This document shows, piece by piece, positions 26,902-38,161 of a stretch of 64,000 nt of DNA; position 1 is the first letter of the stretch, and each line of letters begins with the position of its first letter. Location: assembly GCF_002379095.1 (NCBI RefSeq), contig NZ_NBZV01000009.1, positions 55,242-119,241 of the forward strand, given 5' to 3'. The translations under genes and the position numbers were made by a program. Under the pieces are notes generated by a model. The model saw only the letters and a list, made by a program, of their open reading frames with translations, was not told where the DNA came from and searched no databases. The stretch comes from Polaromonas sp. AER18D-145. GTDB lineage: Bacteria; Pseudomonadota; Gammaproteobacteria; Burkholderiales; Burkholderiaceae_C.

Positions 26902-27576
26902 CTAGCCTGGTATCTTTTCCAGGCAATAACCAAGTCCGCGGACCGTCGCAATCCGCACCGGGCCCTTTTCGATCTTCTTGCGCAGCCGGTGGATGTAGAC
27001 CTCGATCGCGTTGTTGCTGACTTCCTCGCCCCACTCGCACAGGCGCTCGACCAGCTGGTCCTTGCTCACCAGGCGGCCGGCGCGCTGCAGCAGCACCTCC
27101 AGCAGGCCGAGTTCGCGTGCCGACAGCTCCAGCATCTGCCCGTCAATCGTCGCCACGCGTCCGGCCTGGTCGTACACCAGCGGTCCATGCTTGATGGTGC
27201 TGCTGGCGCCGCCCATGCCGCGCCGGATCAGCGCGCGCACGCGGGCTTCGAGTTCCTGCAGGGAAAAAGGCTTGGCCATGTAATCGTCGGCGCCGTAGTC
27301 CAGGCCCTTGACGCGCTCCTCGACGCTGTCGGCGGCGGTGAGGATCAGCACCGGCATGGCCGAGCCGCGTGCGCGTAGGCGCTTGAGCACTTCCAGTCCG
27401 TGCATGCGCGGCAGGCCCAGGTCCAGGATCAAGAGGTCGAACTCGGTGTTGGTCATCAGCGCGGCATCGGCTTCGGTGCCGCTGGCCACGTGGTCGGCCG
27501 CCGCGCCAGAGGCTCGCAGCGTACGCAGCAAGCCATCGGCCAGGACCTGGTCATCTTCTGCAATCAATATGCGCAT
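26902..27576 (-). CDS. OmpR-family response regulator, TctD-like
   Basis: A 224-residue regulator. The receiver begins MRILIAEDDQVLADGL; the phospho-acceptor Asp is in FDLLILDLGLPRMHGLEVL, the Thr in PVLILTAADSVEERVKGLDY and the Lys in DYMAKPFSLQELEARVRAL. The C-terminal winged-helix domain contains LELSARELGLLEVLLQRAG, SNNAIEVYIHRLRKKI and VRGLGYCLEKI. The ATG at 27576 has AGGAG upstream and fits the receiver start; the longer upstream frame runs through repeat DNA. It pairs with the kinase at 25326-26768. Confidence 0.94.
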   Translation of the reverse strand: MRILIAEDDQVLADGLLRTLRASGAAADHVASGTEADAALMTNTEFDLLILDLGLPRMHGLEVLKRLRARGSAMPVLILTAADSVEERVKGLDYGADDYMAKPFSLQELEARVRALIRRGMGGASSTIKHGPLVYDQAGRVATIDGQMLELSARELGLLEVLLQRAGRLVSKDQLVERLCEWGEEVSNNAIEVYIHRLRKKIEKGPVRIATVRGLGYCLEKIPG

Positions 27577-27698
27577 GTTTGTCTCCTGACGGGGGTGCCC
27601 CCCGCGCGGTCCGGCGGAACGCTCAGGGCGAAATGGCTCTGTGGCCTGTTTTTCAAATTTTAGGCTTTTATCCCCTCTGGTTTGCTGACTGGCTGAGC

Positions 27699-27786
27699 CC
27701 TCACGCTTTTCACGTGTAATGCGCTGTGCCAATGCCTGCCCTGTCTTGCCGCGCAGGAGTTGTGCATAGTGAGCGACCGTGGGGGC
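27699..27786. repeat. Degenerate copies of the 3'-end repeat
   Basis: 27702-27730 (CACGCTTTTCAC, then GTAATGCGCTG) resembles the end of the copy at 62365 in the opposite orientation. 27768-27786 (TAGTGAGCGACCGTGGGGGC) resembles the end of copy A. The latter ends 4 bp before the marR stop codon. The rest of 27577-27790 holds nothing else I recognise. Confidence 0.5.
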
Positions 27787-27790
27787 TCTT

Positions 27791-28291
27791 CTACCCGGCA
27801 TAGGCTTCCAGCCCCAGCGCCACCACGGTGGCGACGTCGGTGCCTACGGCCTGGCGGAACTCGGTTTCCGCTTGCGCGACTGCCGTGCGAAATGCCTGCA
27901 GCCAGAGCAGGCCCGATTCGGTGAACATCACGATGCGTGCACGTTTGTCGTAGGGGTCGGGCTCGCGCGTGACCAGGCCCCAGGCTTCGCACTGGTCTAC
28001 CAGGTCGCCCATGGCCTGCTTGCTCATGCCGGCGCTCTGCGCCAGGTCGGTCAGGCGCGAACCACTGACCGCCAGGTGCCGCGTGATGTGGACGTGCGCC
28101 GCACCCACCTGGGCACGGGCCGCCAGGTTGGACAGCGCCAGCGGCACATCCACATTGCGCGCCATCAGCACCAGCACCCGCTCGTCAAAACGCCGCAGGG
28201 CGTGGCCGAGCAGGCGGCCCAGGTGGGTGAGACGCCAGTTTTCCTCGTCAGCGCGGGCGCTGAGGGGTGCGGGAACGGGGCTGGAATCCAT
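27791..28291 (-). CDS. MarR-family transcriptional regulator
   Basis: A 166-residue MarR-type protein. The winged helix-turn-helix covers SGSRLTDLAQSAGMSKQAMG, DLVDQCEAWGLVTREPDPYD and KRARIVMFTESG, with the wing Asp-Lys-Arg typical of the family. Helices on both sides form the dimer interface. It is divergent from recA; an inverted repeat 20 bp upstream of its ATG is a candidate autoregulatory site. Its target genes are unknown and recA need not be one of them. Confidence 0.85.
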   Translation of the reverse strand: MDSSPVPAPLSARADEENWRLTHLGRLLGHALRRFDERVLVLMARNVDVPLALSNLAARAQVGAAHVHITRHLAVSGSRLTDLAQSAGMSKQAMGDLVDQCEAWGLVTREPDPYDKRARIVMFTESGLLWLQAFRTAVAQAETEFRQAVGTDVATVVALGLEAYAG

Positions 28292-28310
28292 GCAGAAATG
28301 ATAAACCCAA

Positions 28311-28331
28311 TTGGTCAGGCAAACTGACTAA
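28311..28331. promoter_or_regulatory. Candidate MarR operator
   Basis: TTGGTCAG-GCAAA-CTGACTAA is an inverted repeat with 8-bp arms and one mismatch, 20 bp upstream of the marR ATG and just upstream of the recA -35 box. Confidence 0.45.
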
Positions 28332-28339
28332 AAACAGGG

Positions 28340-28385
28340 TTTACTTATTTATATGACGGTCATAAAGTACTGGTCATGCATCCAG
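28340..28385 (+). promoter_or_regulatory. recA promoter with LexA box
   Basis: A -35 box TTTACT (28340-28345), 17-bp spacer and -10 box TAAAGT (28363-28368) are followed by CTGGTCATGCATCCAG (28370-28385), a CTG-N10-CAG LexA/SOS box over the expected transcription start. This gives standard SOS control of recA. Confidence 0.75.
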
Positions 28386-28457
28386 CGCTGTGATTAAAAG
28401 CAGAGCCGGAATTCGAAGCCAAAGTTTTCCCTCACCTGACCCTCAAGGAGTTTTTCC

Positions 28458-29573
<1,116 letters not shown>

Positions 29574-29594
29574 GCAGACGGGGCTGGCAGGTTA

Positions 29595-29660
29595 GGTTTG
29601 ATGCCAAATCAGGCCCCAGCCCTTGTCTGTAAAGCGAAGGCGGCTATCAAAACAGTAGTG
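29595..29660 (+). repeat. Dispersed GCTA/TAGC repeat, copy 4
   Basis: Contains CCCAGCCC, GCGAAGGCGGCTATC and AACAGTAGTG. It lies between recA and recX, so it is probably transcribed within that operon. Confidence 0.6.
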
Positions 29661-29680
29661 ATTGACGGCGGAATATCGGC

Positions 29681-30154
29681 ATGACACCGGACAAAACTCC
29701 CGCGGCGCCGGGTTTCGGCCTGTCCCTCAAAGGCCGGGCCCTGCGCTGTCTCGCACAACGCGAGCACTCGCGCACCGAGTTGGAGCGCAAGCTGGCTGCC
29801 CATGCCGAATCGCCCGAGCAGCTGGCCCAGGTGCTGGACGACCTGCAGGCCAAGGACTTCATCAGCGAGGCGCGGGTGGTGGAATCGGTCATCAACCGGC
29901 GCGCCGCGCGTTTTGGCGCTGCGCGCATCCGCCATGAGTTGCAGGGCAAGGGGCTGGCGGCCGGGGCGGTGGCCGAGGCGGTCAGCAGCCTGAAAGCCAG
30001 CGAGGTCGAACGCGCCCGCGAGGTCTGGCGCAGAAAGTTCGGCGAGCCGGCGGCAGACGCCGCGGCGCGCGGCAAACAGATGCGATTTCTGGCGGCACGC
30101 GGTTTTGGTGCAGAGGCGATTCTCCGTGTGGTGTCGCAAGCCGAGGACGACTGA
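29681..30154 (+). CDS. recX: RecA regulatory protein RecX
   Basis: A 157-residue helical-repeat protein that binds the RecA filament and limits its growth. Family stretches: KGRALRCLAQREHSRTELER, LDDLQAKDFISEARVVESVI, AARFGAARIRHELQGKGL and MRFLAARGFGAEAILRVV. It follows recA on the same strand by 107 bp with no terminator between, the usual recA-recX order. Confidence 0.93.
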   Translation: MTPDKTPAAPGFGLSLKGRALRCLAQREHSRTELERKLAAHAESPEQLAQVLDDLQAKDFISEARVVESVINRRAARFGAARIRHELQGKGLAAGAVAEAVSSLKASEVERAREVWRRKFGEPAADAAARGKQMRFLAARGFGAEAILRVVSQAEDD

Positions 30155-30180
30155 CGGCGCTCACCCCTGAAGGTTGCGAG

Positions 30181-30236
30181 CAAAATCGGCGTCCAGCCCA
30201 ATAAACACGGGCGCCAATAGCTACAAAATCTGTAGC
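30181..30236 (+). repeat. Dispersed GCTA/TAGC repeat, copy 5
   Basis: CCAGCCC, then GGGCGCCAATAGCTAC and TGTAGCG; GCTACA-AAATC-TGTAGC forms a perfect 6-bp hairpin. It lies in the 85-bp gap between convergent recX and argC and could act as a terminator structure, followed by TTTT. Confidence 0.65.
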
Positions 30237-30239
30237 GTT

Positions 30240-31163
30240 TTACAGACCCAGCATCAGCTCGAGGTTTTGCACGGCAGCACCGGAAGCGCCTTTGCCCAGG
30301 TTGTCCAGCCGCGCAATCAGCACGGCATGGCGAAACTCTTCGTTGCCGAACACCCGCAATTCCATCTTGTTGGTGTCGTTCAGCGCGAGCGCGTCTATTG
30401 ACGTGCTGTCACCCACCGGCTCGACCGTGACCCATTGGCTGCCCGCGTAGTGGCGCGCCAGCGCGTCCTGCAGTTGCGCTGCCGTCGGCTGGCCAGGCAG
30501 CAGGTCCAGGTGCAGCGGCAGCTGCACCAACATGCCCTGCTTGAAGTTGCCGACCGAAGGTGTGAACACCGGGCGCCGGCTCAAGCCGGTGTATTTCATG
30601 ATTTCCGGCAGGTGTTTGTGCTTGAGGTTCAGGCCGTAGATCTGGTACGGGGGTGCCTTACCCGCCTCATAGTCTTCAATCATGGCGCGGCCACCGCCGG
30701 AGTAACCACTGACTGCGGGCAATGCCAGCGGGTAGTCCCGGGGCAGCAGGCCGGCATCAACCAGCGGACGAATCAGGGCGATCGCGCCGGTGGAATAACA
30801 GCCGGGGTTGGCCACGCGGTCGGCGTTGGCCACGGCTTCGCGCTGGCCGGCGGCGAGTTCCGGAAAACCAAAAACCCAGCCTGGTGCCGTGCGGTGCGCG
30901 GTGGAGGCGTCGATGATCTTCGGCCCTTTTTTGCCGCTGACTCGTGCCAGGTCGTCGATCATGGCCATCGATTCACGTGCCGCGTCATCATGCAGGCACA
31001 GCACCACCAGGTCGACCGTGCCCATCAGCGCGCGCTTGGCGGCGGCATCCTTGCGCAACTCGGGCGCGATGCTGACCAGCTCGATGGCGGGCATGGCCTG
31101 CAGGCGTTCCCGGATCTGCAAACCCGTGGTTCCTGCTTCGCCGTCGATAAAGACCTTGGCCAT
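30240..31163 (-). CDS. argC: N-acetyl-gamma-glutamyl-phosphate reductase, type 2
   Basis: A 307-residue enzyme of arginine synthesis that reduces N-acetylglutamyl phosphate to the semialdehyde with NADPH. The short class 2 form is shown by [20 protein letters not shown] at the N-terminus (glycine-rich NADP loop) and the active-site Cys in [35 protein letters not shown] follows. The ATG at 31163 begins the conserved MAKVFID; the frame upstream is not part of the family. No other arg gene is adjacent. Confidence 0.95.
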   Translation of the reverse strand: MAKVFIDGEAGTTGLQIRERLQAMPAIELVSIAPELRKDAAAKRALMGTVDLVVLCLHDDAARESMAMIDDLARVSGKKGPKIIDASTAHRTAPGWVFGFPELAAGQREAVANADRVANPGCYSTGAIALIRPLVDAGLLPRDYPLALPAVSGYSGGGRAMIEDYEAGKAPPYQIYGLNLKHKHLPEIMKYTGLSRRPVFTPSVGNFKQGMLVQLPLHLDLLPGQPTAAQLQDALARHYAGSQWVTVEPVGDSTSIDALALNDTNKMELRVFGNEEFRHAVLIARLDNLGKGASGAAVQNLELMLGL

Positions 31164-31359
31164 GTGGCTTTTCCTGTGGAAAGTGCGGATAAGAGCGGTG
31201 TAAGTCGCGCACAAGAATTGTGCATCGCAACATGATACAGTTCTGCGCTGCTGCGTGCAGTGACCGAAGGCGTTACATTTTGCTGAATTCTGCAGAAATG
31301 TGGCAGATTGACATCACTTCGGCGAACGCCCCTTTTTACCGACTCCTGGAAGTAATTTC

Positions 31360-32520
<1,161 letters not shown>

Positions 32521-32535
32521 GCCAGGAGAACCAAC

Positions 32536-33429
32536 ATGTCGATCTACATCAACAAAAACACCAAAGTCATCACGCAGGGCATCACCGGCAAGACCGGTCA
32601 GTTCCACACGCGCATGTGCCGCGACTATGCCAATGGCAAAGAGTGCTTTGTCGCTGGCGTGAACCCGAAGAAAGCCGGCGAAGACTTCGAAGGCATCCCG
32701 ATTTTTGCCAATGTGACCGAGGCCGCCAAGGCCACCGGCGCCACCGTGTCGGTGATTTATGTGCCGCCCGCCGGCGCCGCCGCGGCGATCTGGGAAGCCG
32801 TGGAAGCCAACCTCGACCTGGCGATCTGCATCACTGAAGGCATCCCCGTGCGCGACATGCTGGAAGTGCGCAACCGCATGAAAGCCAAGGAAGCGGCTGG
32901 CGGCAAGAAAACCCTGCTGCTGGGTCCCAACTGCCCGGGCCTGATCACGCCCGAAGAAATCAAGATCGGCATCATGCCCGGCCACATCCACCGCAAGGGC
33001 CGCATCGGCGTGGTCAGCCGCTCCGGCACGCTGACTTATGAAGCCGTGGCCCAGTTGACCGAAATCGGCCTGGGCCAGTCCAGCGCCGTCGGCATTGGCG
33101 GCGACCCGATCAATGGCCTGAAACACATCGACGTGATGCGTGCCTTCAACGACGACCCGGACACCGATGCCGTCATCATGATCGGCGAAATCGGCGGACC
33201 GGACGAGGCTGAAGCGGCCATCTGGTGCAAGGCCAACATGAAAAAGCCGATCGTCGGCTTCATCGCTGGCGTCACGGCGCCTGCCGGCAAGCGCATGGGC
33301 CATGCCGGCGCGCTGATCTCCGGTGGTGCTGACACGGCGGACGCCAAGCTGGCCATCATGGAAGAATGCGGCTTTACCATCACGCGTAATCCTTCGGAAA
33401 TGGCCAAGCTGCTCAAGGCACTGCTCTAA
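32536..33429 (+). CDS. sucD: Succinate--CoA ligase, alpha subunit
   Basis: A 297-residue CoA-binding partner of SucC. The Rossmann CoA domain starts [20 protein letters not shown] and contains GANPKK-like [15 protein letters not shown]; the phosphorylated His is in [38 protein letters not shown] lines the CoA site. It is 15 bp from sucC with AGGAGAA upstream of the ATG, and ends at a terminator. Confidence 0.97.
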   Translation: MSIYINKNTKVITQGITGKTGQFHTRMCRDYANGKECFVAGVNPKKAGEDFEGIPIFANVTEAAKATGATVSVIYVPPAGAAAAIWEAVEANLDLAICITEGIPVRDMLEVRNRMKAKEAAGGKKTLLLGPNCPGLITPEEIKIGIMPGHIHRKGRIGVVSRSGTLTYEAVAQLTEIGLGQSSAVGIGGDPINGLKHIDVMRAFNDDPDTDAVIMIGEIGGPDEAEAAIWCKANMKKPIVGFIAGVTAPAGKRMGHAGALISGGADTADAKLAIMEECGFTITRNPSEMAKLLKALL

Positions 33430-33463
33430 ATTTCCGCGTATTGCGGTTAGCCACAACAGACAG

Positions 33464-33496
33464 ACCGGTTGTCATCGCTGACAATCGGTTTTTTTT
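33464..33496 (+). terminator. Rho-independent terminator after sucCD
   Basis: ACCGGTTGTC (33464-33473), a 6-base loop and GACAATCGGT (33480-33489) form a 10-bp stem with one wobble pair, followed by TTTTTTT. It lies 34 bp after sucD and 21 bp before the terC start. Confidence 0.85.
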
Positions 33497-33516
33497 GATT
33501 TTTCTGAGAGGTTTCC

Positions 33517-34218
33517 ATGGAAGAGTTCATGACGGCTGGCTTCTGGCTCGCGGTTGGCCAGATCATCATGATCGACATCCTGCTGGGTGGCGACAACGCG
33601 GTGGTGATCGCCCTGGCATGCCGGAACCTGCCTCCCAAGCAGCGCACCCAGGGCATTATTTACGGCACCATGGGTGCAATTGTCCTGCGCGTGATCCTGA
33701 TCGCCTTTGCGCTTGCCTTGCTGGCCGTGCCCTACCTCAAGATCGTGGGCGCGGTGCTGCTGCTCTGGATTGGCGTGAAGTTGCTGCAACCGGAAGACGA
33801 CGGTGACCACAACATCAGTTCCAGCGACAAGCTCTGGGGGGCTGTCAAAACCGTGATCATTGCCGACCTGGTGATGAGCGTCGACAACGTCCTGGCCATT
33901 GCTGGCGCTGCGCAGGGTGCAGGCCAGCAGCACCAGTTGCCGCTGGTTATTTTTGGCTTGCTGGTGAGCATTCCCATCATTGTCTGGGGCAGCCAGCTGG
34001 TTCTCAAGCTGATGGGGCGCTTTCCAATCGTGATCACCCTGGGCGCCATGCTGCTGGGCTGGATTGCCGGCCAGATGGCTTACACCGACCCGGCAATCAA
34101 GGCCTACCTGCCTGACTCGGCGGTCTGGAGCTATGCGGCGGCCGCGGCCGGCGCCTTGCTGGTGCTTGCAGCAGGCAAGATCCTGCAGGCGCGTCAAAAG
34201 CCAAGCGACGCGGCCTGA
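33517..34218 (+). CDS. TerC-family integral membrane protein (YjbE type), copy 1
   Basis: A 233-residue protein with about seven helices. The conserved metal-site stretches are IDILLGGDNAVVIALACRNL and VIIADLVMSVDNVLAIAGAA, each with the Asp-Asn pair of the TerC family. Family members export Mn(II) or help load metalloenzymes; some were first named for tellurite resistance. The ATG has GAGAGG upstream. It sits just after the sucCD terminator, so some transcripts may be read-through. A second member is at 60001-60735. Confidence 0.88.
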   Translation: MEEFMTAGFWLAVGQIIMIDILLGGDNAVVIALACRNLPPKQRTQGIIYGTMGAIVLRVILIAFALALLAVPYLKIVGAVLLLWIGVKLLQPEDDGDHNISSSDKLWGAVKTVIIADLVMSVDNVLAIAGAAQGAGQQHQLPLVIFGLLVSIPIIVWGSQLVLKLMGRFPIVITLGAMLLGWIAGQMAYTDPAIKAYLPDSAVWSYAAAAAGALLVLAAGKILQARQKPSDAA

Positions 34219-34222
34219 GAGA

Positions 34223-34373
34223 CTGAGAGCCTTTTGTTCACACCCGCTTATCACGCCAAAACGCACCCACTCGTCCTTGCAAATGCGCGCCATAGCCCGA
34301 GCTATGGCTGTGCTTTGCGCCTCGATTGGGCACGTTTTGACGCGCTACTCGGGCACGACCAAAAAACTCTCAG
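34223..34373. repeat. 151-bp whole-element imperfect palindrome
   Basis: CTGAGAG (34223-34229) pairs with CTCTCAG (34367-34373), CCAAAACG with CGTTTTG further in, and the centre is CCATAGC-CCGA-GCTATGG at 34290-34307, exactly midway. Many arm differences are transitions that keep G-U pairs, so the RNA would fold as one long hairpin. It starts 4 bp after the terC stop. The rest of the gap to 34618 holds no gene I can see. Confidence 0.75.
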
Positions 34374-34618
34374 CCTCTGAGTCCCGGCCACCGCCGGGCT
34401 CTGGTACGCAGCCCCGGCGGCCAGCGGCACCAATTTGCAACATAAGCCTCTGGCCGTGTGCAAAAGTCCCTTGTCCGCGTTCTTGGCGTCTGTTAATGTC
34501 CAAAGGCGGTAAATTTGTAACCGTCTTGTAACGCCGGCCGGGTCACAAGTGAGCAAAAAATCGAAGCCGGCGCGGCTGGCGCACGGTCTGGCGAACCAGG
34601 ACAAAAGGCGGGACCGAC

Positions 34619-37324
34619 TTGGCCACATCATCAAACAAGCGCGGGCAATTCTGGCGAGCCGACTGGTTTGTGGGCGTGCTGGTGGTGCTGGCCGTGCTGG
34701 CGCTGCACAGCGCGACCGACTTTTTTGCCACGCTGGAGCGCCGGTATTACGACTTTGCCAGCACCAGCACGTCGCGCCTGCCGTCGGACCGCGTTGCCAT
34801 CATTGCGATCGACGACCAGAGCATTGCCAACATCGGCCGCTGGCCGTGGCCGCGTGATGTGCATGCGCAGCTGATTGACCAGCTGGCGGCAGCCAAAGTC
34901 AAAACCATTGCGCATACCGCTTTCTTTTTTGAACCGCAGACCGACCGTGGGCTGGTGTTCATCCGCAAGATGAAAGAGGCGCTGGGCCCGGCCGTCAGCC
35001 CTGCCGATCCCGCTGTTCCCCAGGACAGCCTCAACGAGCAACTGGGCAAGGTGATTGCCGAGGCTGAGGTCGCGCTCGACACGGACGCCAAGCTGGCGGC
35101 GAGCATGGCCAGGGCTGGCAATGTGCTGGTGCCCTCGGTGTTTGTGCTGGGTGAACCCCAGGGCAAGCCCGACAGTCCGCTGCCCGCTTATGCCCTCAAA
35201 AGTGCGGTGGAGGAGTCAGGCGGGTTTTCGCTGCCAGCCATCCGGGGCCAGCAACCCATAGAGATCATTGGCAGCAGCGCGGCGGGGGTCGCCCACTTGA
35301 ACCAGCTGCCCGACGTGGACGGCGCGGTCCGGCAGGAACCGCTGCTGATCAACTATTACGGCCAGGCGGTTCCGTCCATGGGCTTGCTCGCCGCAGTCAA
35401 GAGCCTGAACCTCGCCGCGACCGATATCAAGCTCAACGCCGGTGAATCGGTGCAGATCGGCAAGTTGCGCATCGGCACGGATGAGGCCGCCCTGATGTTG
35501 CCGCAGTTCTACAAGGGCCGGGACGGCAGGCCGGCTTTTGCCGTGGACTCTTTCTACGACGTGTTGTCCGGCAAGATTCCTGCGGGCAAATACACCGACA
35601 AAATTGTGATTATTGGTGCCACCGCCGCCGGCGTCGGCACGCAGTTTCCGACACCGGCCGGGCCCGGCCTGTCGCCGGCAGAGACAATTGCCCACATCAC
35701 CTCCAGCATCCTCAGCGAACATTTCCTTGTCCAGCCCGCCTGGGGCATCTGGGTCACGCTGGGGGTCCTGCTGGTCGTCGCTGCCTACCTGATTGCCGGT
35801 CTGCCGCGCCTGTCGGCAGGCAAAGCGGCTGTTGTGACGCTGCTGCTGTTTGTATTGCTGCTGGTGATCGAGTTCGGTTTGCTGTCGGCGGCCGCGACCT
35901 GGCTCAAGCTGGTCTTTCCGGCCGCGCTGCTGGTGATCGGTCACCTGGCGCTGACCACCAAGCGTTTCCTGATGACCGAGGCCGGCAAACTCAAGTCCGA
36001 CGAAGAGTCGGCCGAAACCAACCGCATGATGGGCCTGGCACTGCAGGGCCAGGGGCAGCTGGACATGGCCTTCGACCGTTTCCGCCGCGTGCCTTTCACC
36101 GACGCACTGATGGACAACATGAACAACCTTGCGCTTGATTTCGAGCGCAAGCGGCAATTCAACAAGGCCCAGGCGGTGTACGAATACATGGCCAGCTACA
36201 ACAAGAACCACAAGGACCTGCAGTCCAAACTCAACCGGGCCAAAAACCTTTCGGAAACCGTCATTCTGGGTGGCGGCGGAGCACATCCCGGTGGCACCAT
36301 GCTGCTCGACGGCGGCGGTGTCGAAAAACCCATGCTGGGCCGCTACCAGGTTGAAAAGGAACTGGGCAAGGGTGCCATGGGCGTGGTGTATCTGGGCAAG
36401 GACCCCAAGATCGGGCGTGTGGTCGCGATCAAGACCATGGCCTTGAGCCAGGAGTTTGAGGGTGACGAGTTGACGGACGCCCGTGAGCGCTTTTTCCGCG
36501 AGGCCGAAACAGCCGGCCGCCTGCAACACCAGAACATCGTGACCATTTTTGATGCCGGTGAAGAGCATGACCTCGCCTACATCGCGATGGAGTTCCTCAA
36601 GGGCAAGGACCTGCTGGATGTCACCAAGGACGGGCAGTTGCTGCCGATTGCCAAAGTGCTGTCAATTGTGGCGCGTGTTGCCGAGGCGCTGGCCTACGCC
36701 CACAAGCAGAACGTAGTGCACCGCGACATCAAGCCCGCCAACATCATGTACGACCCCGACAGTGACACCGTCAAGGTGACTGACTTCGGCATTGCGCGCA
36801 TCACCGACTCCAGCAAGACAAAAACCGGTCTGGTGCTTGGCACCCCGAGTTTCATGTCGTCCGAGCAGATTGCCGGCAAGAAGGTCGATGGACGCTCAGA
36901 CCTCTATTCTCTGGGCGTGATGCTGTTCCAGATGCTGGCGGGCGTCCTGCCTTTCCGCGGCGACTCCATGGCCGAGCTGATGTACAAGATTGCCAATGAG
37001 CCGGCGCCGGACATTCGCGCGATCCGCCATGAGGTGTCCGCACGGCTGGCGGATGTGGTGGCGCTGTCGCTGGGCAAAAAACCTGAAACGCGGTATCAGG
37101 ATGGCGACCAGTTTGCCGCCGATCTGCGTGCCGCCATTGCCGAGTTGTCGGCTGTACCCACAGGCCTTGCGGTCCCCGCCAGTGCCATCACCACAGGTCC
37201 GGAGGGCAGTGAAAAGACGGCAGTACTCGCGGCCGGCGACAATCCTGCTTTTGCACGGACAATTGCAGCCCGCTCCCTGCCGGATCCTCCGGCCGGCATT
37301 GATGCTACCGATTTGAAGCCATAA
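34619..37324 (+). CDS. CHASE2-domain serine/threonine protein kinase
   Basis: A 901-residue inner-membrane kinase. A first helix (WFVGVLVVLAVLALHSATD) leads into a periplasmic CHASE2 sensor (RVAIIAIDDQSIANIGRWPW to about residue 370), then three helices (residues about 375-450) and a cytoplasmic TPR-like linker. The kinase covers about residues 572-840: P-loop LGKGAMGVVYLGKD, ATP-binding Lys in VAIKTM (about 604), catalytic loop VVHRDIKPANIMYD (Asp about 703), DFG in VTDFGIARI and GTPSFMSSEQIAG. The start is a TTG after AAGGCGGG. It heads a six-gene signalling run and is 10 bp from the PP2C gene. Confidence 0.92.
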   Translation: MATSSNKRGQFWRADWFVGVLVVLAVLALHSATDFFATLERRYYDFASTSTSRLPSDRVAIIAIDDQSIANIGRWPWPRDVHAQLIDQLAAAKVKTIAHTAFFFEPQTDRGLVFIRKMKEALGPAVSPADPAVPQDSLNEQLGKVIAEAEVALDTDAKLAASMARAGNVLVPSVFVLGEPQGKPDSPLPAYALKSAVEESGGFSLPAIRGQQPIEIIGSSAAGVAHLNQLPDVDGAVRQEPLLINYYGQAVPSMGLLAAVKSLNLAATDIKLNAGESVQIGKLRIGTDEAALMLPQFYKGRDGRPAFAVDSFYDVLSGKIPAGKYTDKIVIIGATAAGVGTQFPTPAGPGLSPAETIAHITSSILSEHFLVQPAWGIWVTLGVLLVVAAYLIAGLPRLSAGKAAVVTLLLFVLLLVIEFGLLSAAATWLKLVFPAALLVIGHLALTTKRFLMTEAGKLKSDEESAETNRMMGLALQGQGQLDMAFDRFRRVPFTDALMDNMNNLALDFERKRQFNKAQAVYEYMASYNKNHKDLQSKLNRAKNLSETVILGGGGAHPGGTMLLDGGGVEKPMLGRYQVEKELGKGAMGVVYLGKDPKIGRVVAIKTMALSQEFEGDELTDARERFFREAETAGRLQHQNIVTIFDAGEEHDLAYIAMEFLKGKDLLDVTKDGQLLPIAKVLSIVARVAEALAYAHKQNVVHRDIKPANIMYDPDSDTVKVTDFGIARITDSSKTKTGLVLGTPSFMSSEQIAGKKVDGRSDLYSLGVMLFQMLAGVLPFRGDSMAELMYKIANEPAPDIRAIRHEVSARLADVVALSLGKKPETRYQDGDQFAADLRAAIAELSAVPTGLAVPASAITTGPEGSEKTAVLAAGDNPAFARTIAARSLPDPPAGIDATDLKP

Positions 37325-37334
37325 CAAAAATACG

Positions 37335-38120
37335 ATGATCTACGAGATTTGCACCCAGACAGACCCCGGTTTAACCCGGGACAACAACGAAGACTCCGTC
37401 ACGTTTGATGCCCCGACCCGCCTTTGCATTCTGGCTGACGGAATGGGTGGCTACAACGCGGGGGAAATCGCCAGCGGCATGGCGACGGCCTTTATCAAGT
37501 CCGAATTGGGGCGCTGGCTGGCGCAGGCTGGTAAGCATGCCAACGGCAAGGAGGTGCGCCGGGCGATGGAGATCTGTGTCGAAAACGCCAATCATTCGAT
37601 TTTCAACGCGGCCAACTCCAACCCGCAGTACTCGGGCATGGGCACCACGCTGGTGGTCGGTGTGTTTCAGAACACCCGCCTGATGCTGGGCCACATTGGC
37701 GATTCGCGCTGTTACCGCTTGCGGGGTGGCCAGCTGGAGCAGATCACCAAGGACCACTCCCTGCTTCAGGAGCAGATCGACGCGGGGCTGATCACACCGG
37801 AGCAGGCGCTGACTTCGGTGAACAAGAATCTGGTGACGCGGGCTTTGGGTGTGGAGGACGCGGTGTTGCTGGAAGTCAACGAACACCGTGTGGAGCTGGG
37901 TGATATTTACCTGATGTGCTCCGATGGCCTGTCCGACATGATCAGTGACGAGGCGATTGCGGCTATTCTATCGGGATCGAAGTCGCTGGAGCAGAGCGCC
38001 AGGCAGCTTGTTGCTGCGGCCAACGACAGCGGCGGTCGGGATAATATTTCCGTATTGCTGGCTCAGGCCAAGGAGGTCTCGGTCAAACGCGGCCTGCTGT
38101 CCAGAATGCTGGGGAAATAG
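37335..38120 (+). CDS. PP2C-family serine/threonine phosphatase
   Basis: A 261-residue soluble metal-dependent phosphatase of the Stp/PrpC group. Metal and phosphate motifs are all present: DPGLTRDNNEDSV, CILADGMGGYNAGEIASGMA, GMGTTLVVGVF, GHIGDSRCYRLRGG, KDHSLLQEQIDAGLI, MCSDGLSDMISD and GGRDNISVLL. It should reverse phosphorylation by the kinase encoded 10 bp upstream. Confidence 0.95.
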   Translation: MIYEICTQTDPGLTRDNNEDSVTFDAPTRLCILADGMGGYNAGEIASGMATAFIKSELGRWLAQAGKHANGKEVRRAMEICVENANHSIFNAANSNPQYSGMGTTLVVGVFQNTRLMLGHIGDSRCYRLRGGQLEQITKDHSLLQEQIDAGLITPEQALTSVNKNLVTRALGVEDAVLLEVNEHRVELGDIYLMCSDGLSDMISDEAIAAILSGSKSLEQSARQLVAAANDSGGRDNISVLLAQAKEVSVKRGLLSRMLGK

Positions 38121-38161
38121 TCCGATTGAGTGACTTATTAAAAAATAGACAGGAGTCGGCC

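Noticed and set aside
31287..31297. TTCTGCAGAA palindrome upstream of sucC considered as an operator
   Set aside because: A single 10-bp palindrome without a partner site or a known matching regulator is too weak to call.
34549..34857. Possible small lysine-rich protein starting just before the CHASE2 kinase
   Set aside because: Its second half is the kinase N-terminus in the wrong frame; no ribosome binding site stands out and codon use is poor.
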